51,724 nt of DNA from contig MGGS01000001.1 in NCBI GenBank assembly GCA_001792535.1, positions 175,685-227,408 on the forward strand. The letters run 5' to 3'. The notes beneath the pieces were generated by a model. The model saw nothing but the letters and a program-made list of their open reading frames with translations. It had not been told where the DNA came from and ran no database searches. Of this stretch, positions 20,491 through 27,581 are shown piece by piece. This DNA is from Candidatus Woesebacteria bacterium RIFCSPHIGHO2_02_FULL_42_20 (lineage in GTDB: Bacteria > Patescibacteriota > Microgenomatia > UBA8517). Numbering within the stretch: position 1 is the first letter of the stretch; each line of letters opens with the position of its first letter. Position numbers and translations under genes: made by a program.

Positions 20491-21067
20491 ATCTCTCCAA
20501 GTACTCGCCAGTTCTGGTGTCCACTCTTACTTTTTCTCCTTTTTTGATAAAAAGCGGAACTTTTACCTTCAAACCATTCTCTAAAGTCGCACTCTTATAA
20601 ACGTTACTGGCGGAATTGCCCTTGACTCCTGGATCGGTTTCGGCAACAGTCAGCGTCACTTTTGGCGGCAACTCTAAAGATAAAGGTAAATCGTCTTTAT
20701 CCTGAGTACCGCCGAAGGCCCAAAAAAGGACGTTTACACTTTCCCCTTCTTTGACATAAACGAGCTGCTCCTTCACTGCAGGCAGCGGAATTTCAATTTG
20801 TTCAAAAGTTATCGGGTCCATAAACACGGCACCGGATTTGTCGGTATAAAGATACTGAAGCTGGCGTTTAGTAATATTTATGTCGTCGACACTTGCACCT
20901 GAATTAAAACCTATTTCTTTTACCCCGCCGGTTATAAGGTTTCTAACTTGAAGTTTAATAACAGCATTGCCACGGCCAAGCTTTTTGTGTTCATATTTAA
21001 CTACAACGTATGGCTTACCCTCTTGGACGAAAGTCTTACCGCTACGCAAATCGGTTACGCTAATCAT
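20483..21067 (-). CDS. efp: Elongation factor P with Arg at the tip position
   Basis: Translation factor that binds between the P and E sites and relieves stalling at polyproline. The 194-aa protein has the three OB/KOW domains in order: VTDLRSGKTFVQEGKPYVVV, then KLQVRNLITGG, YLYTDKSGAVFMDPITFEQIEI, LELPPKVTLTVAETDPGVKGN, and the C-terminal KVPLFIKKGEKVRVDTRTGEYLER. The domain I loop reads KKLGRGNA, so the residue normally modified as Lys34 (or Arg32 in the rhamnosylated class) is Arg32. No modification enzyme is encoded in the window. The ATG at 21067 is fixed by the conserved start. Confidence 0.97.
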   Translation of the reverse strand: MISVTDLRSGKTFVQEGKPYVVVKYEHKKLGRGNAVIKLQVRNLITGGVKEIGFNSGASVDDINITKRQLQYLYTDKSGAVFMDPITFEQIEIPLPAVKEQLVYVKEGESVNVLFWAFGGTQDKDDLPLSLELPPKVTLTVAETDPGVKGNSASNVYKSATLENGLKVKVPLFIKKGEKVRVDTRTGEYLERSS

Positions 21068-21089
21068 AAGCGTATTTTACTTACTTTTT

Positions 21090-21097
21090 GGTATAAT
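21090..21097 (+). promoter_or_regulatory. tRNA-Leu promoter, extended -10
   Basis: TGG-TATAAT ends at 21097, about 16 nt before the tRNA 5' end. No clear -35 was seen. An extended -10 alone may suffice. Confidence 0.5.
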
Positions 21098-21113
21098 AGC
21101 TATATCGTTCTCT

Positions 21114-21199
21114 GGCCGAGTGGCGGAACTGGCAGACGCGCACGACTCAAAATCGTGTGATCCTAATAGATCGTGTGGGTTCGACTCCCTCCTCGGCCA
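21114..21199 (+). tRNA. tRNA-Leu (anticodon CAA)
   Basis: Acceptor GGCCGAG pairs fully with CTCGGCC and the discriminator is A. The anticodon stem CACGA/TCGTG encloses the loop CTCAAAA, with anticodon CAA at 21148-21150 (reads UUG). The long variable arm (GATC/GATC around 21159-21172) confirms class II tRNA-Leu. The D-arm has the three-pair stem typical of Leu. The T-stem (GTGGG/CCCTC) has one U-U mismatch. The 3' CCA is not encoded; the genome reads ACCT. Confidence 0.93.
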
Positions 21200-21207
21200 C
21201 CTAGTAG

Positions 21208-22281
21208 TCAGATTGAAAGTAAAAAGTTCTTAAGAATTTCGTAGTATTGCTCCAGACTTTTGATACTCACCCACTCATTATCCGTATGAAGCCCGGCACC
21301 GGTTGGGCCAAAGCATACCCCTGGGGAGTTAACTGTATTATAATGCCTGATATCGCTTGCTCCATGATCACTTAACAGTTTCACCTTCTTACCTGTCAAT
21401 CTTGTAACGCTTTTCCTAAGTAACTTAAAATATTCATTCCCGGGATCAGTAAATTGGCTCGGCTCGAAAATCTTTGGTTCAAAAGTAAAACCTGTTGGCA
21501 AAATGCTTTTAATTTTAGTAATTATTTCCGACTTTTCCTCAGGAATGTACCTGAAATCGACAAAGATGGTGCAATTATCCGGAACTTTATTAAAGGTTGT
21601 GTTTGTTGTCTCCATTCTAGCTACATTCGCCGTTGTCACCCACGCTTCTCTGTTTGGTATCGGAAAAGTCTTAAACAATTTTTCATTAATAAAATTTGTC
21701 ATTTTTACAATAGCGTTTTCTCCATCCCAAGGATGGGCCCCGTGTGCCGACTTTCCCCGACAACTAATTTTGGCCCAAACAATGCCCTTGGCTTTATTGG
21801 AGACATTTAAGTCCGTTTGCTCCCCAGCTATGACAAAATCAGCTCTCACTCCTTTTTGAATTTGATATTTAGTCCCATCAAAGCCGCCAATTTCCTCATC
21901 AGTCACGAGCTGTAACCCCAATGGATATCTCACTTTTGCGGCAACTTCTTTGTATACTAACATTTCAACAGCGGCCGCAGCTTTCATGTCAATCGCTCCG
22001 CGACCAAATAATTTGTCCCCAACGACTTTCGGCTTAAATTGCTCCGGTTTCGCCGGCACCACGTCAAGGTGCGCATTTAGGATAACTTTAAATTCTTTAG
22101 GGACAGTTGGAGTGTTGTAATAAAGCAGGCTTGGAATTTTATTTTTGGAAAATTTCTTAAACTTAGTGTCGATCTTTAGTTTTTCTATAGCACCCAAAAC
22201 ATCACTTAAACCCTCCACGTTCTCTTTTGTAGAATTTACGCTGATTAATTTTTGGGAAATATTTAAAATATCCTGCTTCAT
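21208..22281 (-). CDS. M20-family metallopeptidase/deacylase (second copy)
   Basis: 357 aa. Zn-ligand motifs of the M20 (ArgE/DapE/ACY1/CPG2) family: H71-x-D73 in LNAHLDVVPA, D98 in GRGAIDMKA, E129-E130 in TDEEIGG, and a later GLHTDNEW with the final His. The dimerisation lid contains SCRGKSAHGAHPWDG. Members remove N-acyl groups or split dipeptides in the cytoplasm, and the substrate cannot be told from sequence. It lies 16 nt downstream of the other M20 gene in a three-gene operon behind the attenuator at 25.5 kb. Confidence 0.88.
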   Translation of the reverse strand: MKQDILNISQKLISVNSTKENVEGLSDVLGAIEKLKIDTKFKKFSKNKIPSLLYYNTPTVPKEFKVILNAHLDVVPAKPEQFKPKVVGDKLFGRGAIDMKAAAAVEMLVYKEVAAKVRYPLGLQLVTDEEIGGFDGTKYQIQKGVRADFVIAGEQTDLNVSNKAKGIVWAKISCRGKSAHGAHPWDGENAIVKMTNFINEKLFKTFPIPNREAWVTTANVARMETTNTTFNKVPDNCTIFVDFRYIPEEKSEIITKIKSILPTGFTFEPKIFEPSQFTDPGNEYFKLLRKSVTRLTGKKVKLLSDHGASDIRHYNTVNSPGVCFGPTGAGLHTDNEWVSIKSLEQYYEILKNFLLSI

Positions 22282-22297
22282 CTTGGATCCAATACCT

Positions 22298-23464
22298 TTA
22301 TATCTTTATACCTTCCAAGGGTCTAGAATATCTTTTCTTATATTTTACTCCAAAATATTCCTTAAAAAATTCATAATACAAACCAACAGTTTTAACCATA
22401 GAGTCTATTTCTATGTATTCATTCGGTTCATGAATTGGTAAGTGATCCATTGGATAGTGAACAATCGAAGGAATGCCCGCTTCGTTAAATTCCTTAGCAA
22501 CACTATTTCCTGCAAGTATAATTGTCTTAATATCGACTCCAACTTTCTTGGCTGACCTAACAAATAACTTTATCAACGCTCTATCCTTTACTAAATGCGG
22601 TTCTGTTTTATAAATAGTTTTTAGTTTAAATTTACCAGCACAGTTAGCAACGACACCTTTAACCTTTTTAAAAACCTCGTCTGAACCAACACCAAATGGA
22701 TATCTAATATCCATTTGAACATAGGCATAAGGGGGTACTGTATTTGCGATTTCTCCAGCATGGAAAAGGCTAAAGTTTACCTTGGTTTCTGAAAACTTTT
22801 TATCGAACTTTTGTGGCCATTTTACCAATTTAATTTTTTCAACAATACTTGTAAGATTAGACAAAGCATTTTCACCGTATTCATCCAAAGCTGAATGCGC
22901 CTGCTTACCAAAACTTTCTATCTTAAGTTGTAAACACCCTTTTTCACCAATATCAAGCTTTGAAAAATAACCACCATCAGGAATTAGGCCTGCATCGGCT
23001 TTAAATCCATTTTTGAGTAAGTATTTTACTCCGTAGACGTTATCTGCTTCTTCATCTGCTAATGCCACTAAATAAATCTTTCCCTTAAAATCCGGATAAT
23101 CTCTAACAAACTTTTTGACCGCACAATAAGAAATTGCAAATGGACCTTTGTCGTCTATTGCCCCCCTACCATAAATCCTCCCATTTTTGACAACAGCTTT
23201 AAAAGGATCTGTCCTCCAACCACTTCCCGCGGCTACAACGTCGATATGGCAAGCGATAACTAAGGACCTTCCACTGTTTCCGATTTCACCTATTATGTTT
23301 GGCCTTCTTTTGTTTTTTGCCAGCACAGAAATTTTCATCCTTACATCTTTAAACTTCTTTGTCAGATATGATCGGCATAAATACTCATTACCATCTGGAG
23401 ACACAGTTTTATAATTTATCAAACTCGAAGCAATACTGACCAGTTCACTTGTTAATTTATCCAT
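22298..23464 (-). CDS. M20-family metallopeptidase/deacylase (first copy)
   Basis: 388 aa. Metal-binding motifs: H73-x-D75 in ACHIDVVAAG, D104 in GRGAIDDKG, E138-E139 in LADEEAD, and terminal HEPNEYIE. The lid has KIESFGKQAHSALDEYGENA. It resembles ArgE/DapE/carnosinase-type enzymes. It is only distantly similar to the neighbouring M20, so this is not a recent tandem duplication. It starts 4 nt after the end of the 666-aa gene, which shows tight translational coupling. The pair suggests cleavage of peptides or N-acyl amino acids. Confidence 0.88.
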   Translation of the reverse strand: MDKLTSELVSIASSLINYKTVSPDGNEYLCRSYLTKKFKDVRMKISVLAKNKRRPNIIGEIGNSGRSLVIACHIDVVAAGSGWRTDPFKAVVKNGRIYGRGAIDDKGPFAISYCAVKKFVRDYPDFKGKIYLVALADEEADNVYGVKYLLKNGFKADAGLIPDGGYFSKLDIGEKGCLQLKIESFGKQAHSALDEYGENALSNLTSIVEKIKLVKWPQKFDKKFSETKVNFSLFHAGEIANTVPPYAYVQMDIRYPFGVGSDEVFKKVKGVVANCAGKFKLKTIYKTEPHLVKDRALIKLFVRSAKKVGVDIKTIILAGNSVAKEFNEAGIPSIVHYPMDHLPIHEPNEYIEIDSMVKTVGLYYEFFKEYFGVKYKKRYSRPLEGIKI

Positions 23465-23468
23465 ATTA

Positions 23469-25469
23469 CTAATTAGCCTTCACAGGCAGATTAAAAGGTT
23501 GCCTTATATTTCTTCTACTGATAGGATTATTCGGATCAAAACTATTACCCATAATACAGGGGGCAGGATAATGTCTCAAGGATCCCATCATGTAATTTGA
23601 GGTTGTTTCCATGTCTAATATTATAAAACCCTGTCTTTTGGCATATTGGGTAAGATACATGTAAAGTAGACCTTCTCTTAAGGCGTTAATTGTCACACCC
23701 TCTGCAATTTTTGGATCTATAAGTCCAGCTTTATCTTCCCGATATCCTGTTTCTTGCTCTACAAAATAAAGCAGCCATCCTTCTCCCACGCCGATAGTTT
23801 TCCCCAACCAGTTTCCTACCTCAGCTTGCGTCACCCCATCATACATATTTACTTTGTCCCCAAACCTAGCCGTAAAATCAGTAACCAACCTTGCAATCTT
23901 ATCTCCCATAGATACTTCTATAGAAACTATTTTAAAGCCATACTCATCGCGTAATACTCTTTTTGCTGATTCTTCCATTGTACCTCTAGTTCTTTGGAGT
24001 CGTTCAAAGATTTGCTCTTCCCTCTCGCGATAGTGAGTCAAAACATCCTCACCCAAGTCTACCAAGTGTTCAACTCTCCCTGTATCCCCTGTATACGTTA
24101 ACACCGATAAGTTGACATTGACACCATGCTCACGGAGCGGGTCGAATACTTCTCTTATTGATTTAAGAGAATGACCAAATCGCATACCCACATCAGGTTG
24201 CAACTCCCCGGAGTAGTGGGTAAGTAACCCATTTGGCCTTTGGGTATATGTATACGGCGGGCAAAGCGGTGTCATAATATTAGCCCTACCCAGACCCACT
24301 TGTCTTGCCAACGTCCAGAGAGTCATATCCAGAGATTTCTTGTGCGTTTCTTCTCTATTGAGGGACGAAACGGAAAGAAGATTTGGAACAACTATGTCTA
24401 ACAACGTCTCAACTTTTCTGGGGTCGTATTCAGGCCATGAGGCTATTTCTTCAAAGATACCTGTCACGCTTTGAGCATCTAGTAGACTGGATTTAAGAAG
24501 TCTATCAATATTTCTAGGTATTCCTTCAGAAAAATCTCCAGACATCATTAACTTGGGAATTCTTTTAAAATAATCTATCGAAACTGTTCCTAAACCTATC
24601 CTTTCTGAACCCGCCAACTTTTTTTTAGTGCTTTCACCTGCATACCTCTTTCCCAGATCATTAATTAAAACCTTTTTATGTTGACCCGCCTTATTCACAG
24701 TTATATTTCCTTTATGGTCACTAGTAGTTAAAATCTCATATGTAGCTGCTTGTCGTAAAGCCTCGCCATTTCTCGCTGTTTCAAAAAGTGGTGTGACAAC
24801 TCCGAGCAGATCGGAATTTGTGCAGGCGACAACTTTAGAATTTTCAATTAAAGGTGGGTTTATGTTTTTCATCAAGGATCTTTTCCAGCACTTTTCTTTT
24901 GTCGACCAATAGAACAATCCTAAATCAACCTTCCCTGGTTGGACAAATGACATCAACACAACATAAGGAGCATTCGCAAAGGCATCATATGGCAAACCGT
25001 CAACTTTTCTACTTGCTATTCCACTTAAGTAGATAGTGTTGTTATTCAAAGGAAACTCTGTACTTTCAAATTGACAAATGTCAAAATTCTCCGAACCCAA
25101 TGGCCTAGGACTAGCCTCATATTCTGGTGAATCACCATACACAAAAGGGTCAATAAAAAGATGGGGACCACTAATGTTTCCATAATCCCCTCCCGAAGCA
25201 AGTGAATACTCTATACCCAAACTAGAATCTTTTTCGTATCTAAGTAATAATTTTTCGCTGTGCCCATGTTGTGCATCTGGGACATCTTGTAGAAGAGTTA
25301 CAAACCGACTATCCACGAAATCTTCAACTGTAGATAACTTACCAGATTCCCCAACAAAAATGGCAAGGTCGTGGTCTGGCACAGGAACGAACACTAATTG
25401 AGAATTAGTTCCAGTTTCCCTCTCTTTGGCAATTGATCCGTTGGGTAATTGTGATCTATAAATTGGCAT
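23469..25469 (-). CDS. 666-aa protein of unknown function, attenuator-controlled
   Basis: Starts at the ATG at 25469, the first start codon after the leader terminator; a frame open to 25529 would run through that terminator. Residues 1-240 are beta-rich (LVFVPVPDHDLAIFVGESG, PYVVLMSFVQPGKVDLGLFYWST). Residues 285-400 are helical. The C-terminal domain (about 375-640) has SLDMTLWTLARQ, a CPPYTY motif at 403-408, SLKSIREVFDPLREHGVNV at 434-451, and KRQGFIILDME at 611-621. This pattern with its spacing is shared with the 452-aa protein at 31646-33004. There is no signal peptide. No known family is assigned; an enzymatic C-terminal domain is likely. It is the first gene of an operon with two M20 peptidases. 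Confidence 0.8.
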   Translation of the reverse strand: MPIYRSQLPNGSIAKERETGTNSQLVFVPVPDHDLAIFVGESGKLSTVEDFVDSRFVTLLQDVPDAQHGHSEKLLLRYEKDSSLGIEYSLASGGDYGNISGPHLFIDPFVYGDSPEYEASPRPLGSENFDICQFESTEFPLNNNTIYLSGIASRKVDGLPYDAFANAPYVVLMSFVQPGKVDLGLFYWSTKEKCWKRSLMKNINPPLIENSKVVACTNSDLLGVVTPLFETARNGEALRQAATYEILTTSDHKGNITVNKAGQHKKVLINDLGKRYAGESTKKKLAGSERIGLGTVSIDYFKRIPKLMMSGDFSEGIPRNIDRLLKSSLLDAQSVTGIFEEIASWPEYDPRKVETLLDIVVPNLLSVSSLNREETHKKSLDMTLWTLARQVGLGRANIMTPLCPPYTYTQRPNGLLTHYSGELQPDVGMRFGHSLKSIREVFDPLREHGVNVNLSVLTYTGDTGRVEHLVDLGEDVLTHYREREEQIFERLQRTRGTMEESAKRVLRDEYGFKIVSIEVSMGDKIARLVTDFTARFGDKVNMYDGVTQAEVGNWLGKTIGVGEGWLLYFVEQETGYREDKAGLIDPKIAEGVTINALREGLLYMYLTQYAKRQGFIILDMETTSNYMMGSLRHYPAPCIMGNSFDPNNPISRRNIRQPFNLPVKAN

Positions 25470-25483
25470 ATTTTTTAAGCAAT

Positions 25484-25563
25484 AAAAAAATCCCGATTTT
25501 ATTCGGGATCTGACAAATAAGAAAATCAATTCACTACGTCAGACCCCCCTCGTAAAGAGGAGG
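25484..25563 (-). promoter_or_regulatory. Ribosome-mediated transcription attenuator
   Basis: Three competing helices in the leader, in minus-strand order. Pause stem: CCTCCTC (25563-25557) with GAGGGGG (25551-25545). Antiterminator: GGGTCTGAC (25546-25538) with GTCAGATCC (25514-25506), all nine positions paired with one G-U. Terminator: ATCCCGA (25509-25503) with TCGGGAT (25496-25490), then seven T (25490-25484). Each helix overlaps the next, so they exclude one another. The leader-peptide stop codon lies inside the antiterminator arm. Confidence 0.85.
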
Positions 25564-25595
25564 ATACTAACGATAATGAAATTCCTTAAATTCAT
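25539..25595 (-). CDS. Leader peptide MNLRNFIIVSILLFTRGV
   Basis: An 18-codon frame begins about 7 nt after the predicted transcription start and ends with TGA in the antiterminator arm. Codons 7-13 are Ile-Ile-Val-Ser-Ile-Leu-Leu, the last two both CTC. A ribosome stalled with codons 11-13 in its A site would cover the 5' arm of the pause stem and leave the antiterminator free. One that reaches the stop would cover the antiterminator. By position relative to the antiterminator, Leu12/Leu13 match His9-11 of the other leader in this window. Confidence 0.75.
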   Translation of the reverse strand: MNLRNFIIVSILLFTRGV

Positions 25596-25608
25596 AACTA
25601 TGTCTGGT

Positions 25609-25638
25609 ATTATATTAGGACTGGGTTGATTTTGTCAA
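25609..25638 (-). promoter_or_regulatory. Consensus promoter of the attenuated operon
   Basis: Minus strand: perfect TTGACA (25638-25633), an 18-bp spacer, and perfect TATAAT (25614-25609). It lies in the last codons of the antitoxin gene and directs transcription into the leader. Confidence 0.8.
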
Positions 25639-25920
25639 ATTCTTAAAGTTCAATGACTGCATTTTTTCCATTAACCACATACGAGCAAGAGTCGAAACAT
25701 TCAAACCTTTACTTCGTGCAATCTTTTCTAAATTATTTTTGAAGCCTTTTTGAACTCTTAAAATCAAGGTTTCACTTCTAGGTTTATCTAGTTCAAACAC
25801 TATATCTACATCCTCCAACTCATTCTCAAAATCAATAAATTCATGAGTATCCCAAAAATTAGCCTCTTCTTCGTATGACCTAAATTTCGGAATTTTACTT
25901 TTTATCTTTTTCGATCTCAT
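25615..25920 (-). CDS. CopG-type antitoxin (PF12441-like)
   Basis: 101 aa. The N-terminal KSKIPKFRSYEEEANFWDTHEFIDFENE is the hallmark of the CopG_antitoxin family that pairs with BrnT toxins. The C-terminal segment (SETLILRVQKGFKNNLEKIARSKGLNVSTLARMWL) is a ribbon-helix-helix DNA-binding domain. It should neutralise the toxin and repress its own operon. It overlaps the toxin gene by 26 nt. Its 3' end contains the promoter of the next operon. Confidence 0.85.
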   Translation of the reverse strand: MRSKKIKSKIPKFRSYEEEANFWDTHEFIDFENELEDVDIVFELDKPRSETLILRVQKGFKNNLEKIARSKGLNVSTLARMWLMEKMQSLNFKNLTKSTQS

Positions 25921-26179
25921 ACACTCGCCTCCTTTCTTTTTTGCCTGCGTCTCTGGCAGTAATCAAATAATACTCCCCTGGCGCTTTTCTTTTGAGTACA
26001 ATCGAAATGATTCTTGTGCCCGATCTTCCAACAGCTAGATATCTCTTCTGATAGCTTTGTTTATGAAAAATTATATAACCCCTAACTGCCAGGATGTCTT
26101 CTTTAGTAACTTTATGCCTTGTTATATGAGCAAGATTGTATTCATCAAATATAACTTTCTTGACTACAATCCTAGTCAT
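25895..26179 (-). CDS. BrnT-family toxin
   Basis: 94 aa. The pattern FDEYNLAHITRHKVTKEDIL, then QKRYLAVGRSGTRIISIVLKR, then YYLITARDAGKKERRRVYE matches BrnT toxins, RelE-fold ribonucleases that arrest translation. The conserved TARDA-x-x-x-ER end is intact, so it is probably active. The toxin precedes the antitoxin, as usual for brnTA. A palindrome lies just upstream at 26190-26200. Confidence 0.85.
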   Translation of the reverse strand: MTRIVVKKVIFDEYNLAHITRHKVTKEDILAVRGYIIFHKQSYQKRYLAVGRSGTRIISIVLKRKAPGEYYLITARDAGKKERRRVYEIEKDKK

Positions 26180-26189
26180 AATGTATTAC

Positions 26190-26200
26190 AGTATAATACT
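26190..26200 (-). promoter_or_regulatory. Toxin-antitoxin promoter/operator
   Basis: The perfect 11-nt palindrome AGTATAATACT, about 11-20 nt upstream of the toxin ATG, includes a TATACT -10 on the minus strand. It is a good candidate for the binding site of the ribbon-helix-helix antitoxin. It overlaps the stop codon of the ATP-grasp-like gene. Confidence 0.5.
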
Positions 26201-27242
26201 AATAAAATATAGCTTGTTTGTCAACTTCCAACAACTTGGCCGTAATCCTCAAAGTTGGTTGATCCAAAAAAACAACATCGTCTTGGCCGGGTACACCTAC
26301 CGGGTTGTAGTCCAATGTAACATCAGCATCAACAAACATTGCACCTGGCTTTCGTCGAAAATAATCTAGGGCTAGAACTTCAGCGGGGCTTGACCCACCA
26401 AGACGACAGGTTATGTCAGTTACCCCAGATAAAAACTCTCCATTGGAAGTTTCTCCTTGCAATACATCATAGCTTGCTCGGCTTAAAAGCGGGTCAAAGT
26501 AGCCCATTGCCTCGTGCATACTACGAGCCTGCCTTATTGCAAGTTCAACATTTTCACCACAGCTTCCAAATCGAAACAAGTTTTCAAACCCTCCCCGACA
26601 AATTTTCATTACAGCGCCACCATATATTGTACGGTCACCTCTTTGAATATCTTTCTGACATGCAAGTTGTGAATATACTTGCCCGTCAACAAAAAATATT
26701 CCTGCACTTACTGTTCTGCACGCATTTAAATTGGTTTCAAGAACAAGACCCTTTCTCCTCAGTTCAATTTGGTCAATTTGCTTAAGCAGTGAAGTCATAT
26801 GTTTTTCGCCTAAAACCACGTTCTGCCCTGCCCCGCCGCTTTCATCTGACCGTTTCAACCTGGCCAAGTATCCTCTCCTAGACAATTCATTAAAGGCTGC
26901 ATAGCCTTCTTTAATTGTAAAAAAAGCAAAACCAGGAAGAACAATGTCTGACACAGTCGCTGCAAAGCTTGGTGAGTAAGCAGCAGGACCATCTGTAGCC
27001 CTTCCGACTCGGTTATGAAGCACTGTCTTTGACACATGGAGCAAGTCTCTAACAGCACCTCCATAGAAATCATCAACTGTACAAATACCCATCCTATGTG
27101 CTTCATTTAATTGAATTGTTTTTGATGGTACTATATATGATTGCACCGTCCGATAATCAGTTAGCGTATCATCAAACGATATTCCCAAGTGTTTCGCAAT
27201 ATGTCGCGCAACATTAGAATTCCTTTCCCGGATGTATGACAA
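26199..27242 (-). CDS. ATP-grasp-like protein (DUF3182-like)
   Basis: 347 aa from TTG 27242, the first usual start codon. The in-frame sequence upstream (PNIPEPY) still looks protein-like. ATP-grasp-like features: YLARLKRSDESGGAGQNVVL as nucleotide-binding loop, GLVLETNLNACRTVSAGIFFVDGQVY as strand pair, and near the end SGVTDITCRLGGSSPAEVLAL, then FVDADVTLDYNP. The order recalls DUF3182 proteins, whose substrate is unknown; the assignment is tentative. ATP-grasp enzymes usually join a carboxylate to an amine. It lies between a terminator and the toxin gene and may be a single-gene unit. Confidence 0.55.
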   Translation of the reverse strand: MSYIRERNSNVARHIAKHLGISFDDTLTDYRTVQSYIVPSKTIQLNEAHRMGICTVDDFYGGAVRDLLHVSKTVLHNRVGRATDGPAAYSPSFAATVSDIVLPGFAFFTIKEGYAAFNELSRRGYLARLKRSDESGGAGQNVVLGEKHMTSLLKQIDQIELRRKGLVLETNLNACRTVSAGIFFVDGQVYSQLACQKDIQRGDRTIYGGAVMKICRGGFENLFRFGSCGENVELAIRQARSMHEAMGYFDPLLSRASYDVLQGETSNGEFLSGVTDITCRLGGSSPAEVLALDYFRRKPGAMFVDADVTLDYNPVGVPGQDDVVFLDQPTLRITAKLLEVDKQAIFY

Positions 27243-27308
27243 ATATGGCTCGGGAATATTTGGGTCAACTTGTATAGAAACTCTTTATTTCAACATCATT
27301 TTGCAAAC

Positions 27309-27334
27309 TAAAAAACCTCTCGCGTGGAGAGGTT
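27309..27334 (-). terminator. Intrinsic terminator downstream of dnaB
   Basis: Minus strand: AACCTCTC and GAGAGGTT form an 8-bp stem with a 5-nt loop, followed by a run of T. It ends the MBL-dnaB transcript about 70 nt before the ATP-grasp-like gene. No leader peptide or competing antiterminator arm was found, so it is read as a plain terminator. Confidence 0.8.
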
Positions 27335-27369
27335 AAGTCTATTTTGATAATTTAAATTATTTCACCACC

Positions 27370-27564
27370 TTACACTCGGCCCTCGCTATGAGTTTCACTT
27401 CTAAAATCTGCCGGAGTTTTGCGGCTGCGCGGAGACCAGTCATCAAGTCCTTTCGCCGCTGCTTCGACCGGCCTCCTGAGCGGACCTTCATGTTGTCCCA
27501 CCTTAATAGCTCCCCCTTTACCCAACACTTCCCTCGCTGTATCACCCGTCACAATTTTCCCCAC
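27370..27564 (-). CDS. Hypothetical small basic protein downstream of dnaB
   Basis: 64 codons from GTG: MGKIVTGDTAREVLGKGGAI, then VGQHEGPLRRPVEAAAKGLDDW. The frame starts 17 nt after the dnaB stop and ends before the terminator, so it sits in the same transcript. The composition is protein-like, rich in Gly/Arg/Glu, but another frame over the same bases is also open. No family is recognised. Confidence 0.35.
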   Translation of the reverse strand: MGKIVTGDTAREVLGKGGAIKVGQHEGPLRRPVEAAAKGLDDWSPRSRKTPADFRSETHSEGRV

Positions 27565-27581
27565 AAATCATTCTAACACAA

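Noticed and set aside
21454-21859. Two 118-codon antisense frames in the M20 gene
   Set aside because: Overlap a gene with intact metal-binding motifs on the other strand; no independent support.
25470-25529. Upstream start of the 666-aa protein
   Set aside because: The extra 20 residues are translated from the terminator hairpin and T-run; the ATG at 25469 lies just after it.
26339-26785. 148-codon frame opposite the ATP-grasp-like gene
   Set aside because: Composition (many His, Leu, Gln) is typical of an antisense shadow and no start signal was seen.
27309-27360. Third attenuator before the ATP-grasp-like gene
   Set aside because: The terminator is good, but no leader frame with repeated codons and no competing antiterminator arm were found; it fits simple termination of the dnaB transcript.
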